A DNA stretch of 64,000 nucleotides. Origin: Eubacteriaceae bacterium. Its GTDB lineage: Bacteria > Bacillota > Clostridia > Lachnospirales > Lachnospiraceae. The notes beneath the pieces were generated by a model. It was not told the origin of the DNA and did no database searches. It saw only the letters and a program-made list of their open reading frames with translations. The stretch's first letter is position 1. Each line of letters starts with the position of its first letter. A program made the position numbers and the translations under genes. The stretch covers positions 27,287-91,286 of the forward strand of contig CAJTFB010000016.1 in the NCBI GenBank assembly GCA_910575665.1, given 5' to 3'. Below, one piece after another: positions 9,188-17,687 of this stretch.

Positions 9188-9530
9188 AACTACAAATTAC
9201 AACTCCTATAATAATTATCACACTTCCTAAAACATTATTCCATGTGATGTTTTCATGAAAAATCAATACGGACCAGGCGAGAACTAGTATATAAGAAATT
9301 CCTTTTCTTAAATATGCTGTTGTCAGCGGAATACGCTCTAGCAAAAACTGCCACATGATTGAAAAAAGTCCGAGACAAAGTATGGCAAGTCCATAATAAA
9401 GCAAAAATTTTTCCGACATAACTGGATATCTTCCTGCTATTTTTATAAAAACAGAACTAAAACTTTGTACCAAAAGTGTTATTGCCAACAATGCAAAAAC
9501 ACTTCCACCCACCTTATTTTTTATTCCCAT
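9177..9530 (-). CDS. Small multidrug-resistance/EamA-type flippase subunit (ArnE/ArnF-like), first of pair
   Basis: A 117-residue, four-helix membrane protein related to the downstream one but clearly different in sequence. The hallmark helix-3/4 segment (LRKGISYILVLAWSVLIFHENITWNNVLGSVIIIIGVVI) has the E-[NK] turn of the SMR superfamily. Its start overlaps the end of the ATP-grasp gene and its end overlaps the next half-transporter, so all three are co-translated. A role as one half of a lipid-linked sugar flippase is inferred from size, pairing and context. Confidence 0.75.
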   Translation of the reverse strand: MGIKNKVGGSVFALLAITLLVQSFSSVFIKIAGRYPVMSEKFLLYYGLAILCLGLFSIMWQFLLERIPLTTAYLRKGISYILVLAWSVLIFHENITWNNVLGSVIIIIGVVICSYDH

Positions 9531-10741
9531 ATCGGATATTTCACTCCCTCTTCAGTATCTACCTCAATCAGCAGGGTTTTCCGTATCTGCTCCATATGCT
9601 CTTCCAATTCTTCGGCACTTTTTCCACTTACAATAATAGAAAACCGGGAAGTCTTATCTTCTATTGTTCCGATCTGCATACCTGTATGGATAGTATAAAG
9701 AATATTTCTATGAACAAAATCATAATTTTTGATAGATTCGATTCCTTGTATGGATTTTACCGTACCCTGTGGAAGATAAAATGCCATATAGCCGCAATGG
9801 CACTGGCCCTTTTGCACTTCAGGCATGACATTTAATTCCCCTAACGCAATGCGAATAAGAAACTCTTCTGTATTCACCCCGGCGCCAAGGTGTATCAAAT
9901 CACTGGAAATAAATACACCACCACCGCGGGCCGCCGTCTCGATCAGATATACCTCATCGCCATCCATTACATACTCACTGTGACTAATTCCCTGTTTCAA
10001 ACCAAATCCTTTTATAATCCTCTCATTGAGCAAAGATACCTTTTTACATATTTCCTCACTGGCATTTGATGGGAAAATGCGGTTCTTCGCTGCAAATGCA
10101 TTCTCTATATCAAAATAAATCGTATCCCCAAGGATCAATTCCTGGTATTCATAATTCAGGGACATCGCCTCAACCACAAATTCTCTTCCCTCTGCATACT
10201 TTTCTATCACCACCTGACCAGTCGATGATTCACTCTTGGAAGAAGCAAAATATTTCTCCAATTCCATTCTGGATGAAATCTTATATACCCCTCTGCTTCC
10301 TTGGTTGTCCGCTGGTTTAATAATCGCTGCACCTTCCAGGGACTCAAAAAAATGAACTGCCTCTTCTAATGATTGAATAGTCTTATTGGGAAGCACCGGA
10401 ATGCCTAACTCTTCCAGCTTTTGACGCATTTTTCCTTTATCCGTAAAAAGACATGCCGTATCATAGCCGATTCCCGGAAGTCCCATGTTATCCGCTACAT
10501 AAGCCATGGTACGCACAGGAATATCGGTTTGATCCGTAATAATACCATCTATTTTTTCTTTTTGAGCAATTTCCAGTATCTCATCTTGCCGCCTCAAATC
10601 TAGATCATATATCTTGTCCGCGTATTCCTTAAAATCCTGTGAAACCATTGGCGCTACAAGTATTACTTCACACATTTCAGCAGCCTTTTGCAAAATTGGG
10701 AGCTGATAAACTCCGGCTCCCAGAATCATTATTTTTTTCAA
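9521..10741 (-). CDS. ATP-grasp ligase, possibly acylating an amino sugar
   Basis: A 406-residue ATP-grasp protein. The N-terminal Rossmann-like preATP-grasp domain starts KKIMILGAGVYQLP. The ATP-binding part has FTDKGKMRQKLEELGIPVLP, the lysine-containing IIKPADNQGSRGV, and the metal-binding ends ESSTGQVVIEKY and YLIETAARGGG. Such enzymes join a carboxylate to an amine via an acyl phosphate. The start is a TTG ten bases after GGAGG. Lying between a NeuD-like transferase and flippase genes in the wecE operon, it could attach an amino acid or other acid to the 4-amino sugar. The substrate is unknown. Confidence 0.75.
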   Translation of the reverse strand: MKKIMILGAGVYQLPILQKAAEMCEVILVAPMVSQDFKEYADKIYDLDLRRQDEILEIAQKEKIDGIITDQTDIPVRTMAYVADNMGLPGIGYDTACLFTDKGKMRQKLEELGIPVLPNKTIQSLEEAVHFFESLEGAAIIKPADNQGSRGVYKISSRMELEKYFASSKSESSTGQVVIEKYAEGREFVVEAMSLNYEYQELILGDTIYFDIENAFAAKNRIFPSNASEEICKKVSLLNERIIKGFGLKQGISHSEYVMDGDEVYLIETAARGGGVFISSDLIHLGAGVNTEEFLIRIALGELNVMPEVQKGQCHCGYMAFYLPQGTVKSIQGIESIKNYDFVHRNILYTIHTGMQIGTIEDKTSRFSIIVSGKSAEELEEHMEQIRKTLLIEVDTEEGVKYPIWE

Positions 10742-10759
10742 TATATAGGTTCCTCCAAA

Positions 10760-11419
10760 TCAAATCATTTCCAAACTGTTCTTACCTTCCAGCTGAACAC
10801 ATCTTACAGGGGCAAATACACGCCCCTCTATATCTGTACTTCCTTGTAAGTAACATCCCGCTCCTACCAATGTATAATCATGAACCATAATTCCATTTTT
10901 TAAAGTGCAGTTAATGCCAAAAAAACAATTACTATTTATTTTCACACTACCCGCAACCGAACACGATATGGCAAAAAAATTAAAATCTTCCACCTGGCTA
11001 TGATGGGCAACATGTGCACAGGGATAAAAGACGTTACCTGTTCCGATTCGTACATGCTTTCCAATCGTAACATTTTCCAAAAAAATATTCCCTTCCCCGA
11101 TTTGATCTGCCTGAATCAAAGCTGTCGGATGACGATATCCGATAACTTCATATCCCTTTTCTTTTAACTCCTGATATTTCATCTGACGAATTGTATTCAT
11201 TTTATGATAACCCAAAGCAAGTATTACATTATATTCTTCTGCCGGAACCTCCTGCTCCATATGTTCCATAATATATATCGGCTTTTCACAAAAAATATCC
11301 GTATCTGGCTTATATTTTTTGTCAACCAGAAAGCCTGCCACCGAAATACCATCCTCTTCCATGTATCCGGATAACAGTTCGGCGAACCTATTTATTCCAA
11401 AGATCAGTGTTTTTTTCAT
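10760..11419 (-). CDS. NeuD/PglD-like sugar O/N-acyltransferase with left-handed beta-helix
   Basis: A 219-residue protein. An N-terminal PglD-type nucleotide-sugar-binding domain (KKTLIFGINRFAELLSGYM) is followed by hexapeptide repeats (IGEGNIFLENVTIGKHVRIGTGNVFYP, residues about 126-200) that form a left-handed beta-helix. The catalytic-type histidines of this family appear in AHVAHHSQVED. These enzymes transfer acetyl from acetyl-CoA to a sugar amine or hydroxyl; PglD acetylates UDP-4-amino sugars. Directly downstream of a GT2 gene and near wecE, acetylation or acylation of the 4-amino-6-deoxy sugar is likely. The C-terminus is shorter than typical. Confidence 0.75.
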   Translation of the reverse strand: MKKTLIFGINRFAELLSGYMEEDGISVAGFLVDKKYKPDTDIFCEKPIYIMEHMEQEVPAEEYNVILALGYHKMNTIRQMKYQELKEKGYEVIGYRHPTALIQADQIGEGNIFLENVTIGKHVRIGTGNVFYPCAHVAHHSQVEDFNFFAISCSVAGSVKINSNCFFGINCTLKNGIMVHDYTLVGAGCYLQGSTDIEGRVFAPVRCVQLEGKNSLEMI

Positions 11420-12378
11420 TCTTCTTTTTCCTCTCCAGATGAAACACTCTCCTGCACATTTATTTCTTCTTTTACCACATACTGAGGAGTAGCGTTAATG
11501 CACATAAATGCCCTTCCAATATACTCCCCCGTTAGTCCAATACCAATCAGAATAATTCCAGAAAAAAAGCAAACTGCTGCCATTAAAGACGGCCAGCCGA
11601 GAGACATATTTATATTCATAATCTTTTTTATGATCAAGACCAATGCTCCCAGAAAGCCTCCGGCAGAAGCGATACTCCCGATCAAAAGAAAAATTCGCAA
11701 AGGTGCTACAGAAAAATTGATGCAATTGCTCCATAGCTTTATCAGTGACTTAAGTGTATAATTGGATTTACCATATTTTCGTGCAAAATGATCCACCTCA
11801 ACACAAGCAATATAGGCAGTTGTCCGAAAAAACAACCCTCGCAGATTCGTATAGGAATGTTCATACCTAACGGCTTCTTTTATCACATATGCTTTGGCAA
11901 GCCAAAAGCTTGATGTCCGAATATGTCTTGGCTGTTGAATCATTCTACCCAAAACCACGTTATTAAACCGACTTCCCAGGCGCCGAAAGAAACTTTGTCT
12001 CACCATAGGATACGTCCCGTATACCAGATCATATCCTTCCTTCATCTTATTAAACAACTTTGGAAATTGGGAAGGGTCGGTCTGCAGGTCATCATCCATT
12101 CCAATCACATAACTGCCGCTTACATAACGAAATCCAGCCAAAATCGCATTGTGCTGTCCAAAATTCTTTGCCAGATTAATCCCTTTCACAAAAGAGTATT
12201 CCTGGGCAAGACGACGTATCTCCTGAAATGTTCCATCCTTAGAATAGTCATTTACAAGCACCATCTCATACGTATATCCCATCTCTGAAAGCTTGGCAGA
12301 CACCTTCTCCACTACCTCTCCGATGGACTTCTCTGAATTATAGCATGGTATTACTACTGAAACATCTGGCTGCTTCAT
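11416..12378 (-). CDS. GT2 glycosyltransferase, polyprenyl-phosphate sugar synthase type
   Basis: A 320-residue GT2 enzyme of the dolichol-phosphate-mannose synthase/ArnC/GtrB group. The catalytic part has VVIPCYNSEKSI at the N-terminus, VNDYSKDG, and the metal-binding DDDLQTDP. Two C-terminal membrane helices (about residues 228-255 and 263-288) anchor it to the membrane. These enzymes load a sugar from a nucleotide onto undecaprenyl phosphate on the inner face. It lies 24 bases after wecE and overlaps the NeuD-like gene, so it probably uses the amino sugar made in this operon. Confidence 0.85.
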   Translation of the reverse strand: MKQPDVSVVIPCYNSEKSIGEVVEKVSAKLSEMGYTYEMVLVNDYSKDGTFQEIRRLAQEYSFVKGINLAKNFGQHNAILAGFRYVSGSYVIGMDDDLQTDPSQFPKLFNKMKEGYDLVYGTYPMVRQSFFRRLGSRFNNVVLGRMIQQPRHIRTSSFWLAKAYVIKEAVRYEHSYTNLRGLFFRTTAYIACVEVDHFARKYGKSNYTLKSLIKLWSNCINFSVAPLRIFLLIGSIASAGGFLGALVLIIKKIMNINMSLGWPSLMAAVCFFSGIILIGIGLTGEYIGRAFMCINATPQYVVKEEINVQESVSSGEEKEE

Positions 12379-12402
12379 CCTGCAACGCTCCTTCGTTTCC
12401 TA

Positions 12403-13530
12403 TTATTTATAAAACCGTTTTACACAATCTGTAATCTTCTCTATCTCGTCTGAATTTAAGCCAAAATACATCGGCAGACGCAGTAGTCTCTCACTCTCTT
12501 TCGTTGTATACCTATCCTCTCCATAAAACCGTCCAAAGCGTTTTCCAGCCTCAGAACTATGTAGAGGAATATAGTGAAATACCGCGCCGATCTCATGCTC
12601 CTTCAAATGCTGAATCAGTTGTGTCCGCTCTTCTAAATCCCTTGCTTTGATATAAAACATATGGGCGTTATGAACACAATGCTCTGGAACAACAGGCAAC
12701 TCGATACATCCCCTCTCAGCCAGTAGAGATAACTGGTCTCGGTATGTATCCCAGCTGCTCATTCTATCTTCATATATGATTTCCGCCGCCTCTAATTGTC
12801 CCCAGAGATATGCCGCATTGAGTTCACTGGGAAGATAAGAAGACCCCTGCTCCACCCAAGAATACTTGTCAATCTCACCGCGGAAAAACTTACTACGGTT
12901 TGTCCCCTTTTCACGGATGATCTCCGCTTTTTCTATATTGCCCGCTTCACGGATTAGAAGGGCCCCCCCTTCTCCCATGCTGATATTTTTCGTCTCATGA
13001 AAACTATAACATCCATAATCACCGATGGTCCCCAGGATTTTTCCTTTGTATGTGCTCATAATTCCCTGGGCCGCATCCTCGATCACAGCCAGCTGATGCC
13101 TCTGGGCAATGTCCAGAATAGTGTCCATCTCACAACTGACTCCCGCATAATGAACTGGGACGATCGCCTTTGTTTTATCGGTAATGGCAGCTTCAATAAG
13201 ATTTTCATCTATATTCATTGTATCCGGTCTGATATCAACAAATACGACCTTGGCACCGCGGAGTACAAAAGCATTTGCCGTAGATACGAATGTATAGGAA
13301 GGCATGATCACTTCATCCCCTGGCCCAATATCTGCCAATATCGCCGCCATCTCTATGGCATGGGTACAGGAAGTCGTCAAAAGGACTTTTTGTGTTTTGG
13401 TTATTTTTTCCAAGTAATCATTACACTTTTTTGTGAATTGCCCATCCCCACATAATTTATGACAATTTACTGCTTCTTCTATATATTTAAGTTCTTTTCC
13501 CACAAAAGGTGGTTTATTGAATGGTATCAA
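12403..13530 (-). CDS. wecE: dTDP-4-amino-4,6-dideoxygalactose transaminase
   Basis: PLP-dependent sugar aminotransferase (DegT family) that converts dTDP-4-keto-6-deoxyglucose to dTDP-4-amino-4,6-dideoxygalactose (dTDP-Fuc4N). It resembles Escherichia coli WecE (RffA) throughout, including EVIMPSYTFVSTANAFVLRG, PDTMNID, the EDAAQG motif, and the PLP lysine in SFHETKN. The TTG at 13530 gives 376 residues, the E. coli length, and has GGAGG seven bases upstream; the TTG two codons earlier is too close to that site. It heads a minus-strand operon and is divergent from a GNAT gene, matching the wecE-wecD logic. Confidence 0.9.
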   Translation of the reverse strand: MIPFNKPPFVGKELKYIEEAVNCHKLCGDGQFTKKCNDYLEKITKTQKVLLTTSCTHAIEMAAILADIGPGDEVIMPSYTFVSTANAFVLRGAKVVFVDIRPDTMNIDENLIEAAITDKTKAIVPVHYAGVSCEMDTILDIAQRHQLAVIEDAAQGIMSTYKGKILGTIGDYGCYSFHETKNISMGEGGALLIREAGNIEKAEIIREKGTNRSKFFRGEIDKYSWVEQGSSYLPSELNAAYLWGQLEAAEIIYEDRMSSWDTYRDQLSLLAERGCIELPVVPEHCVHNAHMFYIKARDLEERTQLIQHLKEHEIGAVFHYIPLHSSEAGKRFGRFYGEDRYTTKESERLLRLPMYFGLNSDEIEKITDCVKRFYK

Positions 13531-13552
13531 TGTCAAACCTCCATCTCTTTGT

Positions 13553-13581
13553 ATAATAACCTATAAAGATACTAGGGTCAA
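13553..13581 (-). promoter_or_regulatory. Sigma-A-type promoter for the wecE operon
   Basis: On the minus strand TTGACC, a 17-base spacer and TATTAT lie 23 bases before the TTG start of wecE. The rest of the divergent gap up to 13832 is very AT-rich. The plus-strand promoter for the acylation cassette must lie there, but no single candidate stands out. Confidence 0.6.
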
Positions 13582-13832
13582 AAGGTAATTTACCCCAATG
13601 ATACATTTAGATATTATAGCATTGAAAGACTTAAAGTGCAATAAAATTTTCAACTATACCAATTCATGTCAGTTACACATTTTTTCCTTAATCACCATTT
13701 CTTTAATAAACTTGTGTCTTTTATATAAATTCTTTATGATACAAAAGCGGGATATTAGAACAGATCAGGACTATATATTGAATAACCGTATAGTAAAACC
13801 AATGTTGAATATAAAAGTGTGGAGGACATGAA

Positions 13833-14384
13833 ATGATATACGATACCGTAATTCGTGGAAAATTCGTAGATTTAAAAAGCATTACACTAGAAGATGAGGA
13901 CGTGGAATTTTCCTACCAGATAAGAAAAGAAGAAAAAAACAGCAAAACAGTAGGTCAGCTGGCATCCTGCCTTGAAGAACAGAGAAATTTTATCAAATGG
14001 CAGATCAAGGAGCCAGGCGACTATTACTTTGTTGTGTGGAACAAAAAAGGGGAGCGAATAGGGCTGATTGGCGTCTATGATATCCATGACGGAACAGGAG
14101 AAGTTGGCCGAGAAGTAAATAATGGCAGCTCAGTGGAGGCAATGGAAGCAGAAGTGCTTTTAGATGAATTTTACCGGACAGTTCTGCATTTACAAAAGAT
14201 AACCTATGTAATCTACCTGTCAAACAAAAAGCATCTCAACAACCATAAAAAAAGAGGAATCGAAATGAAAAAGATAGTAACTCGCAATGGCGTTGAATGC
14301 GCTTTTTTTGAACGACCAGCAGATGGAAAGGATTATGCAAATACCCGTAAATTATTAGACAGAATTGGGGGCAATCAGGTTTGA
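13833..14384 (+). CDS. GNAT-family N-acyltransferase
   Basis: A 183-residue GNAT protein. The N-terminal strand-helix (IRGKFVDLKSITLEDEDVEFSYQIR) and the core strands YYFVVWNKKGERIGLIGVYDI are recognisable, and a later helix carries SNKKHLNNHKKRGIE. GNATs transfer an acyl group from CoA or an ACP to an amine. A GGAGG site lies nine bases before the ATG. It is divergent from wecE and heads the ACP/KAS/reductase cassette, which suggests it N-acylates the 4-amino sugar, as WecD does with acetyl-CoA. A non-acetyl donor is inferred from its neighbours. Confidence 0.7.
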   Translation: MIYDTVIRGKFVDLKSITLEDEDVEFSYQIRKEEKNSKTVGQLASCLEEQRNFIKWQIKEPGDYYFVVWNKKGERIGLIGVYDIHDGTGEVGREVNNGSSVEAMEAEVLLDEFYRTVLHLQKITYVIYLSNKKHLNNHKKRGIEMKKIVTRNGVECAFFERPADGKDYANTRKLLDRIGGNQV

Positions 14385-15340
14385 GCAGACTAATATCTTT
14401 TGTCATCCCATGCTATGGCTCAGAACGTACAATCGAAGATGTTGTAAATGAAATCTTGGATTTAAATTCAGAGCACCCAGAAGATGAATATGAGATCATA
14501 TTGGTAAATGACTGTTCCCCAGATCATGTCTGGGATAAGATATGTATGCTGACATATAAACATTCAAATATTCGTGGAATTAATCTGTGTAGAAATTTTG
14601 GACAGCACGCGGCTCTTTTGGCAGGATACCGTCATACAAATGGGGAAATTGTTGTATCACTGGATGATGATGGACAGATTGCCGTAGAAGATACTTACAA
14701 GATCATTGACAAACTAGATCAGGGCTATGACGTTGTTTATGGCAAATATAAGGTAAAACAACATAGCAAATTCAGAAACTGGGGATCCTGGCTTAACAGA
14801 ACCATGATGGCTTATATGGTAGATCTACCAAAAGACTTTAAAGGAAGCAGTTTTTTTGCTGCTAAGCGATTTATAATTGATGAAATCGGAAAATATCAGA
14901 ATCCATATGTATATTTGTCGGGATTGGTGTTTCGTTCAACAAATAATATCACTTCTATATTTGTCGGACACCGCTCTAGAAAGGAAGGTTGTTCCGGTTA
15001 TTCTCTGAAAAAATTAATTGCATTGTGGGTCAATGGCGCTACATCATTCTCAGTAAAACCATTACGAATTTCAACTTTTTTAGGATTTCTTTTTGCTGTC
15101 ATCGGAATGTTCGGCGCTTGTGCAATTATTATAAACAAACTAATACATCCCAATATGGCAGCAGGATGGAGCTCGTTAATATCTGTTATTTTACTACTTG
15201 GTGGTATCTTGCTGGTTTCATTAGGACTGATCGGAGAGTATGTAGGAAGAATTTATTTATGTCTGAATAAGACACCACAATATGTTATAAGAGACTATGA
15301 ATCCGGAACAAAAGGTAACAGCACTCCGGATGAGGATTAA
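14381..15340 (+). CDS. GT2 glycosyltransferase, polyprenyl-phosphate sugar synthase type
   Basis: A 319-residue GT2 enzyme with FVIPCYGSERTIE at the start, VNDCSPD, the metal site LDDDGQIAVED, and two C-terminal membrane helices (about residues 228-255 and 262-287). It resembles the GT2 at 11416-12378 in layout, so two undecaprenyl-phosphate loading enzymes exist in one locus. The TTG start overlaps the GNAT stop codon (TTGA) with GGGGGCAATCAGG upstream, showing tight coupling. It probably handles the acylated form of the amino sugar, though the nucleotide sugar is not directly shown. Confidence 0.85.
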   Translation: MSRLISFVIPCYGSERTIEDVVNEILDLNSEHPEDEYEIILVNDCSPDHVWDKICMLTYKHSNIRGINLCRNFGQHAALLAGYRHTNGEIVVSLDDDGQIAVEDTYKIIDKLDQGYDVVYGKYKVKQHSKFRNWGSWLNRTMMAYMVDLPKDFKGSSFFAAKRFIIDEIGKYQNPYVYLSGLVFRSTNNITSIFVGHRSRKEGCSGYSLKKLIALWVNGATSFSVKPLRISTFLGFLFAVIGMFGACAIIINKLIHPNMAAGWSSLISVILLLGGILLVSLGLIGEYVGRIYLCLNKTPQYVIRDYESGTKGNSTPDED

Positions 15341-15403
15341 CAACGTCATGTCAATCCACATAGACTTTACTTTAAAAATACCAAATAACAGGAGGTTAAA
15401 AAA

Positions 15404-15625
15404 ATGACAGAGCAGGAAAAATTAGCATTATTAGAGGAAACGTTGGAAGTTGACGAAGGATCTCTTACTCCGGATATGCATCTGGACGACATTGATGAGT
15501 TTAATTCTATGGCAGTATTATCTTTGATTGTAATGTTTGAAGATGAATTTGACAAGAAAATCACTGGAAAAGAGATAAAAACTTATACATCCGTCTCAGA
15601 AATACTGAATCGCATGGAACGTTAA
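15404..15625 (+). CDS. Dedicated acyl carrier protein
   Basis: A 73-residue acidic protein with the four-helix acyl carrier pattern. The phosphopantetheine site is read as Ser35 in FNSMAVL, replacing the usual DSL by NSM, and is followed by the acidic helix VMFEDEFDKKITGKEI. It would carry an acyl chain as a thioester in the cytoplasm. Its position just before a KAS III gene and a ketoreductase gene shows it is a pathway-specific carrier rather than the fatty-acid ACP. The altered site residues are unusual but seen in specialised carriers. An AGGAGG site precedes the ATG. Confidence 0.8.
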   Translation: MTEQEKLALLEETLEVDEGSLTPDMHLDDIDEFNSMAVLSLIVMFEDEFDKKITGKEIKTYTSVSEILNRMER

Positions 15626-15650
15626 ACTGTAAACAAAGGAGGAAATTGAA

Positions 15651-16760
15651 ATGTCATATTTCAATTTTAATAATATAAAAATTACAGGAGTTACCTGTGC
15701 TGTTCCCAAAAACAAAATTAGAGCAACCGACTATTATGACAGGTTTGGACAAGATTATGTAGAGCAATTTGTAAAAATGACAGGTGTAGAGGAAATCAGA
15801 AAAACGGAACCACACCAAACGGCATCTGACTTAGGTTATGCAGCCGCCGAGGAACTATTACAGAAAAAAGGAATAAATCGTAAAGATATAAAAGCCCTAA
15901 TATTTTCTGCGCATTCTACAGATTACAGGAGACCAGCTACAGCCTGTGTGTTACATAAACGCTTACATCTGGACCGAAATTGTGCGGCATTTGATGTTAA
16001 TCTTGGATGTTCCGCATTTGTGTATTCTGCACAGATTATAAGTGCACTCATGGCGAATTCAGATATTGATAAAGGACTGTTGATCGTTGGCGAGACAATG
16101 TCCAGGATGGTACATCCCGAAGATAAATCATCCGTTATGCTCTTTGGCGATGCCGGAGCTGCTATCCTATTTGAGAAAGTTCCGGATAATAAATTAAGTG
16201 GAATGTTGTGTTCAGAGGGAGAAGGTTACAAAGCAATTATTGCTCCAGCTGGTGGATTCCGAAATTTGAAACCAACAGAGGAAGCAATGTTATTTTCAGA
16301 TGGAAATAAAAGGACTTTATACAATACATGGATGGATGGGGCAAAAGTTTTTGAATTTACGATTCGCGATGTACCTCAGACAATAAAACATTATATGGAA
16401 TACGAGAATACATCCCCAGACACCTACGATTATTTTATCATGCATCAGGCGAATAAGTACATACACAAACAGCTCCAAAAACGGTTGAAGATATCTCCAA
16501 ATAAAATGCCCTTATCTTTGGACAGATATGGAAATACATCCGCAGCAGCTATCCCTCTGACACTATGTGATGCCTTTGGTACAACAGAAGCCAAAGCAGA
16601 ATATCAGATGCTATTGTCCGGTTTTGGTGTGGGATTATCCTGGGGAGTTATGGGAACAACCATTAGCTGCGCCGATATATACCCCATTTTTGAAACAGAA
16701 GAATATTTCATGGAAGGTATTATTAATTCACCGGAGGAATGGGAGGGAACAGATGTATAA
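15651..16760 (+). CDS. 3-oxoacyl-ACP synthase III family (FabH-like) condensing enzyme
   Basis: A 369-residue thiolase-fold enzyme with the complete KAS III triad: Cys120 in NLGCSAF, His265 in MHQAN and Asn295 in YGNTSAA. KAS III enzymes condense an acyl-CoA starter with malonyl-ACP to give a 3-oxoacyl-ACP. GGAGG precedes the ATG. It sits between a dedicated ACP and an SDR ketoreductase, far from fatty acid synthesis genes, so it probably makes a short 3-oxoacyl group (for example acetoacetyl) for sugar modification. It is longer at the C-terminus than housekeeping FabH. Confidence 0.85.
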   Translation: MSYFNFNNIKITGVTCAVPKNKIRATDYYDRFGQDYVEQFVKMTGVEEIRKTEPHQTASDLGYAAAEELLQKKGINRKDIKALIFSAHSTDYRRPATACVLHKRLHLDRNCAAFDVNLGCSAFVYSAQIISALMANSDIDKGLLIVGETMSRMVHPEDKSSVMLFGDAGAAILFEKVPDNKLSGMLCSEGEGYKAIIAPAGGFRNLKPTEEAMLFSDGNKRTLYNTWMDGAKVFEFTIRDVPQTIKHYMEYENTSPDTYDYFIMHQANKYIHKQLQKRLKISPNKMPLSLDRYGNTSAAAIPLTLCDAFGTTEAKAEYQMLLSGFGVGLSWGVMGTTISCADIYPIFETEEYFMEGIINSPEEWEGTDV

Positions 16761-17517
16761 TTTGGTAGACTTAAAAGGAAAACGGATATTGGTAACCGGC
16801 GCATCTTCTGGCATTGGAAAAGAGATCGTGACATTGTTGGATCAGCTGGAAGCAGAAACCATTCTTATCGCAAGACGGGAAGAAAATTTAAAAGAAATCG
16901 TCACAGGATTAGAAAATAAAAAATCTTGTTATTATGTTGCCGATTTAAGTCAATTAAATGAAATCGAAGGACTGATAAAGGAGATTGTCGCAGAACGGGG
17001 TCCGTTAGACGGATTCGTCCATAGTGCTGGAATTGCCAGTTCAAGACCATTTAGAACGATCAAACCAGATATTTTAGATCAGGTCATGAAGATCAATTTT
17101 TACTCATTTGTTGAATTATGCCGGTGCCTCACTGCCAAAAAGAGGTTTTCAGAGACAGGATGTAACATCGTAGGGATATCTTCTACGTCTTCAATACTTG
17201 GGAACAGCAGCAAGACGGCATATTGTGCTTCCAAGGCCGCTATGGATGCCGCCGTCCGATGTATGGCAAAAGAGCTGGCGAATAAACACATAAGAGTTAA
17301 CACGGTGGCACCAGCATTCATCAAAACAGATATCTATGAGTCTTTTTTGGAAAAGGGAGAAGGCTCAAAAGATGCGGAATTAACTATGGCAAGACAATAC
17401 CTTGGTTTAGGGCGGCCGTCAGATGTTGCCAACCTAACAGCGTTCCTACTAAGTGAAGCCTCACGTTTTATTACTGGCTCTACAATTGGAGTAGACGGTG
17501 GAAAACTTTCATGGTAA
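16753..17517 (+). CDS. Short-chain ketoreductase (FabG-like)
   Basis: A 254-residue classical SDR. The NAD(P) motif TGASSGIG is at residues 15-22, the catalytic serine lies in VGISSTSSIL, Tyr157 and Lys161 in YCASK, and the C-terminal GSTIGVDGG is as in FabG. The ATG at 16753 has GGGAGGGAAC just upstream and overlaps the KAS III stop by eight bases; a longer reading from 16567 lies inside the KAS gene. The expected step is reduction of a 3-oxoacyl-ACP to a 3-hydroxyacyl-ACP. A sugar oxidoreductase role is the main alternative. Confidence 0.85.
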   Translation: MYNLVDLKGKRILVTGASSGIGKEIVTLLDQLEAETILIARREENLKEIVTGLENKKSCYYVADLSQLNEIEGLIKEIVAERGPLDGFVHSAGIASSRPFRTIKPDILDQVMKINFYSFVELCRCLTAKKRFSETGCNIVGISSTSSILGNSSKTAYCASKAAMDAAVRCMAKELANKHIRVNTVAPAFIKTDIYESFLEKGEGSKDAELTMARQYLGLGRPSDVANLTAFLLSEASRFITGSTIGVDGGKLSW

Positions 17518-17687
17518 CGACATATCATAAATAGAATATACTTTGGAGAAAGCCGCTATATTTCTTGAAGACAAACAACAATCGGAAAAAAGCAAATAAG
17601 TAAATACTGGACCGGCTCTCCGTGCTGTATCATGTAGGTCATCGTGTATTCCATTGTTTTAGGCTTCGGGACAAAACGGGGCAATTC

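Noticed and set aside
13598..13831. Open frame of 77 codons in the wecE-GNAT gap
   Set aside because: Very AT-rich with no ribosome site, and it occupies the region where divergent promoters are expected.
17544..17621. GGAGA..GCCG and CGGC..TCTCC inverted segments in the gap after the ketoreductase
   Set aside because: The arms are 60 bases apart and short, with no T-run; chance pairing is likely.
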